Part shown: positions 9,992-19,603 of the stretch, piece after piece
Numbering within the stretch: the stretch's first letter is position 1
Layout of the letters: each line of letters begins with the position of its first letter
Origin: JABWBH01 sp964526695
GTDB lineage: Bacteria; Planctomycetota; Phycisphaerae; UBA1845
DNA length: 64,000 bases
Direction: 5' to 3'
Assembly (NCBI GenBank): GCA_964526695.1
Contig: CAZGJA010000003.1
Span: 1 to 64,000, forward strand
The notes under the pieces: model-generated
Told to the model about the DNA's origin: nothing
Seen by the model: the letters and a program-made list of their open reading frames with translations, nothing else
Database searches by the model: none
Translations under genes and position numbers: made by a program

Positions 9992-10723
9992 CTACCACTG
10001 AGCCTCCTCAAACGCGCCCATCTTGCGGATGGTCTTGGTGGGTCGGGACTTGATGATCGCCGCGGCCAGGGTCAGGTCCGCGCGAACCGTGATCTTCAGG
10101 TTGGAGGCATCGGAGGGAACAATGCCGACGGGGTGTCCGAGCTGTTCGACAAGCTGGGCGTCGTCGGTCACGACCGCGTCCTTGTCGAGCTTCTGATACG
10201 CGTCGAGCAGCAGGCTCTTGCGGAACACCTGCGGCGTCTGCGCTTCGTACAGGCCCTCGCGCGAGATCGTTTCCTCAACCACTTTCGCGTCCGACACGCG
10301 CTTCAGCGTCGCGCTCACCGGCGACGCCAGAATGGCCGCACCGGTCTTCACCGCCTCCGCGAAGACCGCGTCGATCATGTCCTGACTGACGCACGGCCGG
10401 ACGGCATCGTGAATCGCCACGTACTCCGCCTCGTCCTTCACCTCGCGCAGCGCGCTCGCCACGGAATCGCAGCGCCGCTGACCGCCCTCGATCAGCCGGA
10501 CGTTCATGAACGCGAGATTCGCCCCGTACGATGATCGCATCTTGTCGAGGTCTTCGCTGCCGATTACGAGGATCGTCTGGCACACGTCCTCGCGGTTGAT
10601 GAACGCCTCCAGCGTGCGCAGAAACACCGCGCGACCGTCCAGCTTGGCGAACGGCTTCTTCTCCAACCCGCCGAACCGCTGCGAGCTTCCGGCCGCGGGA
10701 ACAATGACAGCATATTTGGGCAT
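9992..10723 (-). CDS. ispD: 2-C-methyl-D-erythritol 4-phosphate cytidylyltransferase
   Basis: 243 residues. IspD joins CTP to MEP in the non-mevalonate isoprenoid pathway. The nucleotide-binding start VIVPAAGSSQRFGGLEKKPF has the GxGxR-like loop and the conserved Lys of the family. DAVRPCVSQDMIDAVF and REGLYEAQTPQVFRKSLL are the other signature blocks, and TDDAQLVEQLGHPVGIV follows. The start at 10723 has GGAGG 5 bases upstream. It is first in an operon with the LON-domain gene. Confidence 0.93.
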   Translation of the reverse strand: MPKYAVIVPAAGSSQRFGGLEKKPFAKLDGRAVFLRTLEAFINREDVCQTILVIGSEDLDKMRSSYGANLAFMNVRLIEGGQRRCDSVASALREVKDEAEYVAIHDAVRPCVSQDMIDAVFAEAVKTGAAILASPVSATLKRVSDAKVVEETISREGLYEAQTPQVFRKSLLLDAYQKLDKDAVVTDDAQLVEQLGHPVGIVPSDASNLKITVRADLTLAAAIIKSRPTKTIRKMGAFEEAQW

Positions 10724-10872
10724 CGATCCTCCGAGCAGTCAGGATACGCCTGATAAGACTTCAGCAGCACGCTTTGAGCGATGTCCTCTCGCTCCTCGAC
10801 CGTGAGCTTGGCTGAGATTCTGTACCTTCTCAGAAGCTCCAGAACAAAAAATCGAAGATTCTGAGCATCCAT
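10564..10872 (-). pseudogene. short frame resembling a truncated sigma-factor region 2
   Basis: From an ATG at 10872 the minus strand reads MDAQNLRFFVLELLRRYRIS and then LTVEEREDIAQSVLLKSYQA, which has the look of the start of an ECF-type sigma factor region 2. After about 50 residues the frame runs antigenically meaningless into the ispD gene, which overlaps it in another frame. It may be the stump of a gene cut by the ispD operon, or a small unrelated protein. The resemblance is weak. Confidence 0.25.
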
Positions 10873-10986
10873 CTTTACAAAGTCGATCGTTCGTCCGTTT
10901 CTTATTATAGGGGCAGATCGGGAACATTGAAGGAACCGATCCGAGCCGACCGGCAGCACGCTCCCGTGGAGAAAGGAATGGGAACC

Positions 10987-11253
10987 ATGTCCGAGACTGT
11001 CAAGCTCGCTCGCGGAAGCGACGCCATCGCCGCGCTCGAAGCGCTTTCCGGCGCTACCACCATCGTGCTTCCAAGCGGCAGCCGCCTGTGGGCCTGCCCG
11101 GAGGACAACTTTGACGACCTCTGCGCCGTTCTGACGGACCCGAGTTTCCGCGCGGCGCTCGAAGCGGGGCTGCAGGACGTCCGCGGCGGCAAGTTCGTCG
11201 AGCTTTCCAGCGACCAGCTCAGCTCAGGCGAGCTCCCTTCTGCCTCAGGATGA
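10987..11253 (+). CDS. small hypothetical protein
   Basis: 88 residues from ATG 10987, chosen because GGAGAAAGGA lies 9 bases upstream; ATG 10978 is too close to that site. The sequence starts MSETVKLARGSDAIAALEAL and ends with FVELSSDQLSSGELPS. It has no membrane segment or cysteine cluster. The size and the C-terminal pattern would fit an antitoxin-like protein, but no partner gene is next to it and I do not recognise the family. It is divergent from ispD. Confidence 0.5.
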   Translation: MSETVKLARGSDAIAALEALSGATTIVLPSGSRLWACPEDNFDDLCAVLTDPSFRAALEAGLQDVRGGKFVELSSDQLSSGELPSASG

Positions 11254-11479
11254 CGCCCAGCGCGAGGATCGTCGCGCCGGCCCCACCGCCGGTCAGGTCG
11301 CGTGGGCAGAACACAACGGCGGCATGCGGAGGGTCCACGGCGGCTGACGGGAGTCGGTCGCGTCTCGATGTTCGAGCCCCAGCGAGCCCCGATCGTCGCA
11401 CCCTCTTCCCGTTCCCGCGTGTCAGCGTTGGCAAGCCTTCCGTTCGGCTGGTGCTCGCTTGAGGCGACTCAACAGCAAG

Positions 11480-11499
11480 CCCCTCACTTGCGTGAGGGG
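11480..11499. terminator. hairpin between convergent genes
   Basis: CCCCTCAC-TTGC-GTGAGGGG is a perfect 8-bp stem with a 4-base loop, followed on the plus strand by TTCTGATTTT. It lies between the convergent 10987-11253 gene and the PIN-TRAM gene and could terminate either transcript. Confidence 0.45.
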
Positions 11500-11507
11500 T
11501 TCTGATT

Positions 11508-11559
11508 TTGGCGTTTTGACTTTTCGGCGTTTTGACGTTTCGACGTTTCGGCGTTTACG
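11508..11559. repeat. octamer tandem array GGCGTTTT/GACGTTTC
   Basis: About six degenerate 8-base units (GGCGTTTT, GACTTTTC, GGCGTTTT, GACGTTTC, GACGTTTC, GGCGTTTA) end at the stop codon of the PIN-TRAM gene. The same octamers in inverse orientation occur at 44603-44664. Confidence 0.75.
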
Positions 11560-12700
11560 TTCGCGTCAGCTTTGGCCTGCGGCGATCCGGCGCCGGCTCG
11601 TAGCCTTCGCAGCGCCCGAAGATCATGCGTCCCGCGGAGGTCTGCAGCACGCTGGTGACGTTGATCTGGATGGTCTCGCCGATGTGGTCCTTGCCGCCTT
11701 CCGCGACGACCATCGTCCCGTCCTCCAGATACCCGACGCCCTGCCCGATTTCCTCGCCGGGCTTGATGACCTTCACGATCATCGTCTCGCCCGGCAGCAC
11801 CACGGGACGCAACGCGTTGGCGAGGTCGTTGATGTTGATCACCGTCACACCGCGAAGCTGCGCGATCTTGTTGAGATTGTAGTCGTTGGTCACGACGTGC
11901 CCGCCAAGCTCCATGGCCAGATCGACGAGCATCTCGTCCACGCTCGTGCCCTCGGCGTTGTACTCGACGTCCACGTGGCGGATGTCCACCCGGTCCGAGA
12001 GTTGCAGCTTGTTGAGCACGTCCAGCCCGCGCCGACCGCGATTGCGCTTCAGCTTGTCCCCGCTGTCGGCGATGGCCTGAATCTCCTGAAGCACGAACCG
12101 CGCCAGGATCAGCTCGCGGTCGATGATCGCCGTCTCCGCGATGTCCGCGATGCGCCCGTCAATGATCACCGACGTGTCCAGCACCAGAGGCACCGCGCCC
12201 TTCGTCTCCTTGGCGAACTCGACGTAGGGGATCACGAAGCGGATGTCGTCCTTGGTCTGAAGGATGAAGCTGACGGCCATGTAGCAGCAGATCACGCCGA
12301 CGCCGACCTTGATCACGCTGACCAGCGCCGAGCCGAGCAGCGCCCCCGCGAAGCTCGACTCGATGATCAGGTCGATGATGAGCGCCAGCCCGTACGCCAC
12401 GATCAGCCCGACCATCAGCCCGAAGAACAGCCCCGACATCGCCGTCAGCGACTTCTGCGGGATGAAGATATCGAGCAGGATGAACCCCAGCCCGGCCGTT
12501 CCGAAGATAATGAGGACGTAGTAGGGGTTCTTCAGAAAGGACGGGATGCCTTCGATCTCCCCGCCTTTCGCGGCGAAGGTGAAGCCGACGGAGAACAGGA
12601 CGAGGAAGAAAATGATGCGCAGCGCCAGCAGCATGATGGAACTGGCGCTGTCCCGCGTTTCCCGCGGGCGAAGCGATGAACCGCCGAGGGTTCGACTCAT
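11555..12700 (-). CDS. PIN/TRAM domain membrane protein (YacL-like)
   Basis: 381 residues. Four hydrophobic segments occupy residues about 20-155. A PIN nuclease domain follows (PLVLDTSVIIDGRIADIAET; VDEMLVDLAMELGGHVVTND with acidic metal-site residues). The C-terminal TRAM RNA-binding domain is IVKVIKPGEEIGQGVGYLED followed by GETIQINVTSVLQTSAGRMI. This is the architecture of the YacL/PilT-N-TRAM family, whose substrate is not established. The start at 12700 has CAGGAG 9 bases upstream. Confidence 0.88.
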   Translation of the reverse strand: MSRTLGGSSLRPRETRDSASSIMLLALRIIFFLVLFSVGFTFAAKGGEIEGIPSFLKNPYYVLIIFGTAGLGFILLDIFIPQKSLTAMSGLFFGLMVGLIVAYGLALIIDLIIESSFAGALLGSALVSVIKVGVGVICCYMAVSFILQTKDDIRFVIPYVEFAKETKGAVPLVLDTSVIIDGRIADIAETAIIDRELILARFVLQEIQAIADSGDKLKRNRGRRGLDVLNKLQLSDRVDIRHVDVEYNAEGTSVDEMLVDLAMELGGHVVTNDYNLNKIAQLRGVTVININDLANALRPVVLPGETMIVKVIKPGEEIGQGVGYLEDGTMVVAEGGKDHIGETIQINVTSVLQTSAGRMIFGRCEGYEPAPDRRRPKLTRT

Positions 12701-12743
12701 GTGAAGACTCCTGATGAATAAGGATGAATGGATCTTGATGACG

Positions 12744-13050
12744 CCATACCGCGCGTCCCTTCGATGACGGGCTTTTCCACCGCTCGATCACGGGCCTGGC
12801 AACCGTTCGATGACGGGCTTCCGCAACCGGATGATATCGTAGGAGTATAGGCTTGCCGCGGGGCGGATCAAAGGAGCGGGCCGGCGCGGCAACTCGCCAC
12901 CCCCCGCAGCAAGTCGTCACCCCCGTGCGGCAAGTCGTCACCCCCGCGCAGGCGGGGGTTCAGAGCCTCACGCAACGACTGGATTCCCGCCTGCGCGGGA
13001 ATGACGGTTCCCCACCGCAGGGGAATGGCGGCTCCCCGCGGCGCGAGAAC
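12744..13050. repeat. intergenic REP-like palindromes
   Basis: Between the divergent PIN-TRAM and dioxygenase genes. First come three degenerate units of about 24 bases containing TTCGATGACGGGCTT (12756-12830). Then come GCAAGTCGTCACCCCC repeats and the palindromes CCCCCGCGCAGGCGGGGG, GGATTCCCGCCTGCGCGGGA and CCCCACCGCAGGGGAATGG. The ATTCCCGC...GCGGGAAT motif recurs at 28619-28680, 54720-54850, 55278-55300 and 56582-56602. No gene was seen here. Confidence 0.7.
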
Positions 13051-13174
13051 GACCGTGCCCGCCTGCATGGGAGCGCGAGGCTTTACCCCTTCGTCGCCGG
13101 CTGCTAGGTTGCTCCCGACGTTGAGCCGCCGTCGCGTGCGGTGAGCTTCGGGTTCAATTGCAAGGAGAGATGCC

Positions 13175-13714
13175 ATGAGTCTGGCGATGCCCATCAACCT
13201 CAAGGCCTGGATCGACGAGCACCGCCACCTGCTCAAGCCGCCCGTGGGCAACCAGTATCTCTACCGCGGCAAGGACTTTTTCGTCATGGTCGTCGGCGGC
13301 CCCAACGCGCGCAACGATTTCCACATCACCGACTCCGAGGAGTTCTTCTACCAGGTCAAGGGTGATGTCGTGGTGCAGACGCGGGAAAACGGGCGCATCG
13401 TCAACCATAAGGTCCGCGAGGGCGACACCTTCTTCATCCCGCCCAACGTCCCGCACTCGCCGCAGCGCCCGCCGGACACCATCGGAATCGTCGTGGAGCG
13501 CGTGCGCCCGCCGACGGAGATGGAGCATCTGGTCTTCTACTGTGGCCAGTGCAGCGAGCTGGTGTGCGACATCGAATTCGCCTGCAAGGACATCGTCGAG
13601 CACTTCAAGGACACGATGGAGGCCTTCTGGAAGGACGACCGTCGCCGCACGTGCAAGAAGTGCGGCGCGATGGTCCCCAAGCCCGGACCGGTCTCCACCT
13701 TGCCGTCCTGCTGA
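13175..13714 (+). CDS. nbaC: 3-hydroxyanthranilate 3,4-dioxygenase
   Basis: 179 residues. It opens the ring of 3-hydroxyanthranilate to aminocarboxymuconate semialdehyde in the kynurenine branch of tryptophan breakdown. The cupin core shows PVGNQYLYRGKDFFVMVVGG, RNDFHITDSEEFFYQ with the His and Glu iron ligands, and FFIPPNVPHSPQRP with the second His. The C-terminus has the rubredoxin-like site of the bacterial form (YCGQC...CKKCG). AAGGAGAG lies 7 bases before the ATG. The next enzyme of the pathway, ACMSD, is encoded 2.1 kb downstream on the same strand, beyond a gene on the opposite strand. Confidence 0.95.
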   Translation: MSLAMPINLKAWIDEHRHLLKPPVGNQYLYRGKDFFVMVVGGPNARNDFHITDSEEFFYQVKGDVVVQTRENGRIVNHKVREGDTFFIPPNVPHSPQRPPDTIGIVVERVRPPTEMEHLVFYCGQCSELVCDIEFACKDIVEHFKDTMEAFWKDDRRRTCKKCGAMVPKPGPVSTLPSC

Positions 13715-13849
13715 AACAAAAAAGCCCCACGCCTCCACGCGCCCCACGGCGCCGGGCGGGAGTCCCGATGGCCGCAGCGCGCCTGCATCTTGCGTTCGCA
13801 CAGGCTTGCACGAGCCATACACGCCGTCGCCGCGCATCGCGGACTCCGC

Positions 13850-14911
13850 TCAGGGCCTCGCGGTGGAAACTCCCGCCGCCCATTGCAGCACGTCCTCGAT
13901 CACGTCGGTCATGGGCGGGGAATTGGCGGTAAAGGCCGGGTCGCGCAAGCTGTGATCTCGACCTGGAAATCGGCGCACGGTGACGCCCGCTCGACCCGCT
14001 CTGAGCAGTTCGATCGTCGTCAAGTCGAACGACTCGACGGAGACGTTGGTGTCTTCCGATCCGTGGGCGAGGTAGAGCTTGCACTTGGACGCCAGCATGT
14101 CGTCGATGGCCGAACGCTTTCCGAAGCTCGCCCAGCGGCGGTAGGCGTGCCCCATGAAGAGCTTGTCCGTGGATGTGGGGTCCGCGAGGATCGCGCGAAA
14201 GTCGGATTCGAGTTGCCCCACGGAGGATTCAATTTCCTCCGCGGGAACCCCCGCCTTCTGCATGGCTTTGCGCCGCAGGACGATCAGGTCGAAGAATTGC
14301 GACGGCCCGGTGCCGGAGAGGAAGGCGACGTGCGTGACCCGGGGTTCTCGGGCGGCGACGCCCACGGCGACGCCCGCGCCCTCTGAGTGTCCCATCAGCA
14401 GGACGCGCGTGGGATCAACCGTCGGCTCCTCGAGGAGCGTTGCAAGGAGCAGGCACGCGTCGCCGACTCGGTCCTCGAATGTCGCGTGCTCCTGATATTC
14501 CCGCGAGGCGGCCTGCGCGGAGCCGGGCGTCCCGGCTTCTCCGAACACGGCCCCGCGTTTTTCGATTCCCACCACGTGATATTTCTCCGCCGCGATGCTG
14601 CCGACAAGCCCGAACATCCCATATCCCACGGCCTGGTCGCGCCGGGTGAACTGAGACTGGGCGCCGGACCCGTCCAGGTACACCAGGAGCGGCTTGCGGA
14701 CGGCCGGATCATGCTGATGATGGGCGAGGAAGGCGGTCATCAGGCTCCCGTCGCGGCGGGGGATGTGCCATTCGGCGAAACCCCGCGGAAGCTCATCGTG
14801 TTTCACGAACGGCAGCTTCCACTGCATCCCTTGCCCGAGAGCGGGCGTAACAGAGGAGGAAAGCAGAGCGAAGCCCGCAAGCGCGGGAACTGCGAGGCGG
14901 CGAGTCTTCAT
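13850..14911 (-). CDS. secreted alpha/beta hydrolase
   Basis: 353 residues from ATG 14911, chosen because AAGGAG stands 9 bases upstream and a signal peptide starts there (MKTRRLAVPALAGFALLSSS, then VTPALGQG). The alpha/beta-hydrolase fold shows LLVYLDGSGAQSQF, the nucleophile elbow LLMGHSEGAG with catalytic Ser, an acid in AHGSEDTNVS and the catalytic His in GRDHSLRDP. It is probably periplasmic, and the substrate is unknown. It lies opposite to, and between, the two kynurenine-pathway genes, which does not prove a link. Confidence 0.75.
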   Translation of the reverse strand: MKTRRLAVPALAGFALLSSSVTPALGQGMQWKLPFVKHDELPRGFAEWHIPRRDGSLMTAFLAHHQHDPAVRKPLLVYLDGSGAQSQFTRRDQAVGYGMFGLVGSIAAEKYHVVGIEKRGAVFGEAGTPGSAQAASREYQEHATFEDRVGDACLLLATLLEEPTVDPTRVLLMGHSEGAGVAVGVAAREPRVTHVAFLSGTGPSQFFDLIVLRRKAMQKAGVPAEEIESSVGQLESDFRAILADPTSTDKLFMGHAYRRWASFGKRSAIDDMLASKCKLYLAHGSEDTNVSVESFDLTTIELLRAGRAGVTVRRFPGRDHSLRDPAFTANSPPMTDVIEDVLQWAAGVSTARP

Positions 14912-15052
14912 GAAGTCGAGTCTCCTTGGCGGCCCCTGGGGTCGCGTATTTGCCGGTGCGGTCATCGGATGAGACGACCGCGAGGCATTTCCCCCGCCAC
15001 GAAATGACGCAGGATTGTTCAACCCGTTGGATCATCCCCGGAGCGCCGAATC

Positions 15053-15844
15053 ATGCCGAAGAAGACCCTGCTTTGCGCCTGCGTGCTGAGCGCAACAGCC
15101 GGTCTCGTGGCTTGGCGCGCCGCGACCGGTCGCGGTCCCCATGTGCCGTTGTGGTCGCTGGGCGTGGTCGTGGCGATCGTGCTGGCGTGGTTGTACCTCC
15201 CGCCGCGCCGCGGCGCCGTGCGTAATCCCATCCGCGCCGCGCTCTTGACGCTCCTGTCGGCCCTCTCGCTGGCGTCGTTGGTCACGGGACTGGTCAGTTT
15301 CGTGGCGTGGTCGGAAGTCAAGATCGTTCACCACGGCTATGAGGGGCGGTGGCCCGTGGACGAGGAGGCGCGGGCGTTTGTCCAGATGCGATGCGGGCAG
15401 CTCATCGTGGGTCGGCTGCGCCCCGGCCGGGCGGGCGCGCAGGAGGCGCGAACCTACGACTACGGCCCCTTCTCAAGCTACGGCCCCACGAATCTCGGCG
15501 AGTATCGTCGGTACATGCTCAGCGAGTTCTATGCGCGCGTCGGAAGCGTAGGCTTCGTTGGACCTCTTCCCCTCGTTCGCAAGGACGGACTCAACATCCT
15601 GTGCGACCGCGTGGAGATGCCGTTCTGGTTCCCGACGCTGATCTTCGCCGCGTATCCCACGTGGACATTTGTCATTCATCCGCTTCGCCGCCGCATCCGC
15701 CTGCGCCGCGCCAGGCTTGCCGGCCTGTGCCCCAAGTGCCGCTACAATCTTACCGGTTTGACCGTGCCGCGGTGTCCGGAGTGTGGCGGGGCGGTTGAAC
15801 TTCCGTCTGCCGGACCGCAAACTGCACCCCCGAATGAAGATTGA
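15053..15844 (+). CDS. membrane protein with C-terminal zinc ribbon
   Basis: 263 residues. There are hydrophobic helices at residues about 1-20, 30-50, 60-85 and 195-215, then a zinc ribbon near the end (LCPKCRYNLTGL...RCPECGGAVE). This ribbon is a hallmark of many planctomycete membrane proteins of unknown function; two more occur in this window (17042 and 62330). GGAG lies about 10 bases before the ATG. The stop overlaps the start of ACMSD by 11 bases, so the two are translationally coupled. Confidence 0.65.
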   Translation: MPKKTLLCACVLSATAGLVAWRAATGRGPHVPLWSLGVVVAIVLAWLYLPPRRGAVRNPIRAALLTLLSALSLASLVTGLVSFVAWSEVKIVHHGYEGRWPVDEEARAFVQMRCGQLIVGRLRPGRAGAQEARTYDYGPFSSYGPTNLGEYRRYMLSEFYARVGSVGFVGPLPLVRKDGLNILCDRVEMPFWFPTLIFAAYPTWTFVIHPLRRRIRLRRARLAGLCPKCRYNLTGLTVPRCPECGGAVELPSAGPQTAPPNED

Positions 15845-17042
15845 CCTGCACACGCACATTCTGCCTGAGTCGTGGCCGGATTTGGAGCAGCGTTACGGCT
15901 ACGGGGGGTTTGTTCGCCTGGAGCGCGACGACCCCCACGGGGTAGTTCGTCGCTCCGCGACGAAAGTTTCTCAGAAACCTAGGCCGGCGTGCGAAGAGGA
16001 CGTTCGTCACGGAGAGACGAACTACCCATCTCGTCACGGAGTGACGAACTACCCTTGCTGCACCGCGCGGATGATGATCGGCGAGAAGCTTTTCCGCGTG
16101 ATCGAGGACAACTGCTGGTCGCCTGCGCGGCGCATCGACGACTGCGACCGCACCGGCGTCGGCGTGCAGGTGCTCTCCACCGTCCCGGTCATGTTCTCCT
16201 ACTGGGCCAAGCCCGCCGACGCGCTGGATCTCTCGCGCCTGCTCAACGATCACATCGCCGGCGTCGTCACGGCGCACCCCACGCGCTTCGCAGGACTGGG
16301 CACGATCCCGCTCCAGGACCCGCAGCTCGCCTGCCGCGAGCTGGAGCGTTGTGTCACGCCCGTGGCACGCGGAGGGCTGGGTCTGTCCGGTGTGCAGATC
16401 GGCACCCACGTCTCGCCCAACGAATTCACCCTCCGCAAAGAGGCCTGGAACCTCGATGCCGCTGAGCTTTTCCCCGTCTTCGAGACCGCGGCAAGTCTCG
16501 GGGCGGCCGTGTTCGTTCACCCCTGGGACATGCTCGGCAAGGAGCGGATGAGCAAATACTGGACGCCGTGGCTGGTGGGTATGCCCGCCGAGACGTGCCT
16601 GGCCGTCTGCTCGGTGATCTTCGGCGGCGTACTGGAGCGTCTGCCCAAGCTGCGCATCGCCTTCGCTCACGCGGGCGGATCGTTCCCCGGCACCATCGGC
16701 CGCATCGACCACGGCTTCCACGCGCGCCCCGACCTCTGCGCCGTGGACAACAAGGTCGCCCCCCGCGAGTACATGGCGAAGCCCGACGGCCGCGGCGGCA
16801 TCACGCCCGCGCGGTTCTACGTCGATTCGCTCACGCACGACGCGGAGATGCTGCGCTACCTGATTCGACTTCTCGGCGCGGAGCGCATCGCCCTCGGTTC
16901 GGACTACCCGTTTCCCTTGGGCGAAGACGTCCCAGGCGCGATCATCGAATCCATGAACGACCTCGACGAAGCCACGCAGGCCCGGCTTCTTTCCGGCACG
17001 GCGCTGGAGTTCCTGAATCTCCCGCCGAAGCGATTTCTCTGA
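15834..17042 (+). CDS. nbaD: aminocarboxymuconate-semialdehyde decarboxylase (ACMSD) with an in-frame repeat insert
   Basis: 402 residues. It decarboxylates ACMS, the product of the upstream dioxygenase, steering tryptophan carbon to glutaryl-CoA rather than quinolinate. It starts MKIDLHTHILPESWPDLEQR with metal-binding His6 and His8, and continues with NCWSPARRIDDC, STVPVMFSYWAKP, FVHPWDM, FAHAGGSFP and GSDYPFPLG, covering the metal and catalytic His and Asp residues of the amidohydrolase fold. Vertebrate ACMSD has about 336 residues. Much of the excess is at residues about 34-73, where RLE and CTARMMIGEKLF are separated by translated repeat DNA. The next gene starts within its stop codon (TGATG). 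Confidence 0.93.
   Translation: MKIDLHTHILPESWPDLEQRYGYGGFVRLERDDPHGVVRRSATKVSQKPRPACEEDVRHGETNYPSRHGVTNYPCCTARMMIGEKLFRVIEDNCWSPARRIDDCDRTGVGVQVLSTVPVMFSYWAKPADALDLSRLLNDHIAGVVTAHPTRFAGLGTIPLQDPQLACRELERCVTPVARGGLGLSGVQIGTHVSPNEFTLRKEAWNLDAAELFPVFETAASLGAAVFVHPWDMLGKERMSKYWTPWLVGMPAETCLAVCSVIFGGVLERLPKLRIAFAHAGGSFPGTIGRIDHGFHARPDLCAVDNKVAPREYMAKPDGRGGITPARFYVDSLTHDAEMLRYLIRLLGAERIALGSDYPFPLGEDVPGAIIESMNDLDEATQARLLSGTALEFLNLPPKRFL
15932..16053 (+). repeat. palindromic repeat translated inside ACMSD
   Basis: Three copies of a 24-base unit: one inverted (GGGTAGTTCGTCGCTCCGCG followed by ACGA) and two direct (TCGTCACGGAG(A/T)GACGAACTACCC). They enclose a spacer and together make terminal inverted repeats. 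The insert keeps the reading frame and adds GVVRRSATKVSQ...HGETNYPSRHGVTNYP. Two direct copies of the unit are found in non-coding DNA at 54685-54770. Confidence 0.85.
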
Positions 17043-17380
17043 TGGACCCACTGCGGTACACGCGATTCGAATTGCTACTCCTCCTCGCCCCGAGCGGCTG
17101 CATCGCCATCATCCTCCTCGTATCGGCTCGGGGAGACATCGACGTTGCGGCATTACTTGTGATCTCCGTGGTGGGGGGGCTGGGCCTGTCGTTCATCGTG
17201 TTTTTCCTGCGCATTTTCATCTGCGACGGCCGGCGTAAGTGGCGCGCAAGCGATCGGCGCAAGCATTCGCAATGCGAGTCCTGCGGCTACTTGCTCTACG
17301 GCCTCCCGCAGCAGCGCTGCCCCGAGTGCGGCACCCCTTTCAGCAAGCGCATCACCGTGGACCGTCCGCCGGACCCGTGA
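17042..17380 (+). CDS. small membrane protein with zinc ribbon
   Basis: 112 residues from ATG 17042, which shares bases with the ACMSD stop. Two hydrophobic helices (FELLLLLAPSGCIAIILLVS; LLVISVVGGLGLSFIVFFL) are followed by a basic stretch and the zinc ribbon QCESCGYLLYGLPQQRCPEC. It has the same ribbon as the protein at 15053-15844, so the ACMSD gene is flanked by two members of this family. Function is unknown. Confidence 0.6.
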   Translation: MDPLRYTRFELLLLLAPSGCIAIILLVSARGDIDVAALLVISVVGGLGLSFIVFFLRIFICDGRRKWRASDRRKHSQCESCGYLLYGLPQQRCPECGTPFSKRITVDRPPDP

Positions 17381-17684
17381 CGAAGGTCGTTTCTGAACCC
17401 ACCACGCAAGTGGTGGGCCGGGCTGCGGACGCAAGGCAACCCCATTCTGGCCTCGAAGCAGGGTGGTACGCGACGCCGGATACTGTGCGGCGTTGGGTGG
17501 CACGGTCTGGCGTACTCGCCAGGCCGTGGGAAATGGGCGGCGCAATCTCGCTTGCGCGTCACACGGGTCCGCTGCTGCGAACCCGCGCCACCCACCGGTC
17601 CGGCAAATCGCAGAATGCGGCGGGCCGGGCTGCGGATGCCTCTGTGGGTGGAGCTCAGCCGCGACGCCGGGCGGGCGGACCCGG
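17381..17684. repeat. intergenic region with the TGGCGTACTCGCCA element
   Basis: No gene was seen. 17492-17530 carries GGTGGCACGGTCTGGCGTAC followed by TCGCCAGGCCGTGGG, an imperfect palindrome found at least seven more times in this window. GGGCCGGGCTGCGGA occurs twice (17415 and 17628), and CCACCACGCAAGTGGTGGG (17399-17417) forms a hairpin. Confidence 0.7.
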
Positions 17685-18680
<996 letters not shown>

Positions 18681-18954
18681 GACTGGCCTCCGGGCTGGTT
18701 TGTCGCGCAGACTCACGGTGCAGACAGAAGTAGTTTCCCAGAAACGGAGGTTGCCGGCAAGGCGCGCTGCGGAATCATGTTCTTGCAGAGAAGGCAACCA
18801 CCTGGCAATGAGGAGCGCGGAATTGCCCACCTCTGGCGGGTAGCACGCGTGCGCCGCGGCGGACCTGGGCCCCCGGAGTGCCGCTCGGCCGCGATGGGCC
18901 TTCGCGGATTCCGTGACGAGGGGCGCGAAATGCTCAACCGTGAAGGACACAGCC

Positions 18955-19407
18955 TCAAGGCCCGCGGTCCGTGTCGAGGAACCGATCTCGCCACTCCTGC
19001 GTGGGGATCATGCAGGCGTCTTTCCTTCCGAACCAGCGATATCGGCGTCGCGCGAGGGCGTCGTAGGCCCAGTCGCGGCATCGGCGAGGCAGGAGGATCA
19101 GCGCGGCCGCGACGGGCCAGGGGAACCGCAGCCTCGACGCGATGCGCAGGACGGCGTCGGATCGAAAGTAGGCCCGCCCATGCTCGATGAGAACGACGCC
19201 CTCCAACCCATCGAGCGACGCCCCCACGGCCTTCATCCGCTGCCGGGCCGTCTCGGATTGCAGCGGGGCAAACCGAAATCGCCGCTTCGCATCGCGCTTG
19301 ATGATGAACTGCACGCTGCGGCTGCAGAGATTGCACACCCCGTCGAACAGCACGACGCAGGCGAGATCCTCTCCGGTTGAGCTTGCTTGTGTCACAGGGA
19401 AGTCCAC
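18955..19407 (-). CDS. DCC-family thiol-disulfide oxidoreductase-like protein (DUF393)
   Basis: 150 residues. VVLFDGVCNLCSRSVQFIIK has the DGxCxxC motif that names the DCC family, followed by RFRFAPLQSET and the C-terminal WAYDALARRRYRWFG. The redox role is predicted from the thioredoxin-like CxxC and is not proven. It is a single gene, divergent from lepB. The 274 bases towards the prepilin gene hold nothing recognisable. Confidence 0.88.
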   Translation of the reverse strand: MDFPVTQASSTGEDLACVVLFDGVCNLCSRSVQFIIKRDAKRRFRFAPLQSETARQRMKAVGASLDGLEGVVLIEHGRAYFRSDAVLRIASRLRFPWPVAAALILLPRRCRDWAYDALARRRYRWFGRKDACMIPTQEWRDRFLDTDRGP

Positions 19408-19603
19408 ACCTCCGTGCGGGCGCGTCGCCTCAGCGGTCGTGAGACGCGCCCCGCGAAATCGCGCCGCGCGGCGCCGGGCGGCTCATTCTGCGCTGCTGCG
19501 ATACGTCGCTCAAGCGGCGCGGGTTCGAACATGTCCGCCTCGATCCTTGACGTTCACGCTCCCGCGCGAGTAGCGTGTCGTCTTTACCCGAAGGACCAGC
19601 ATC

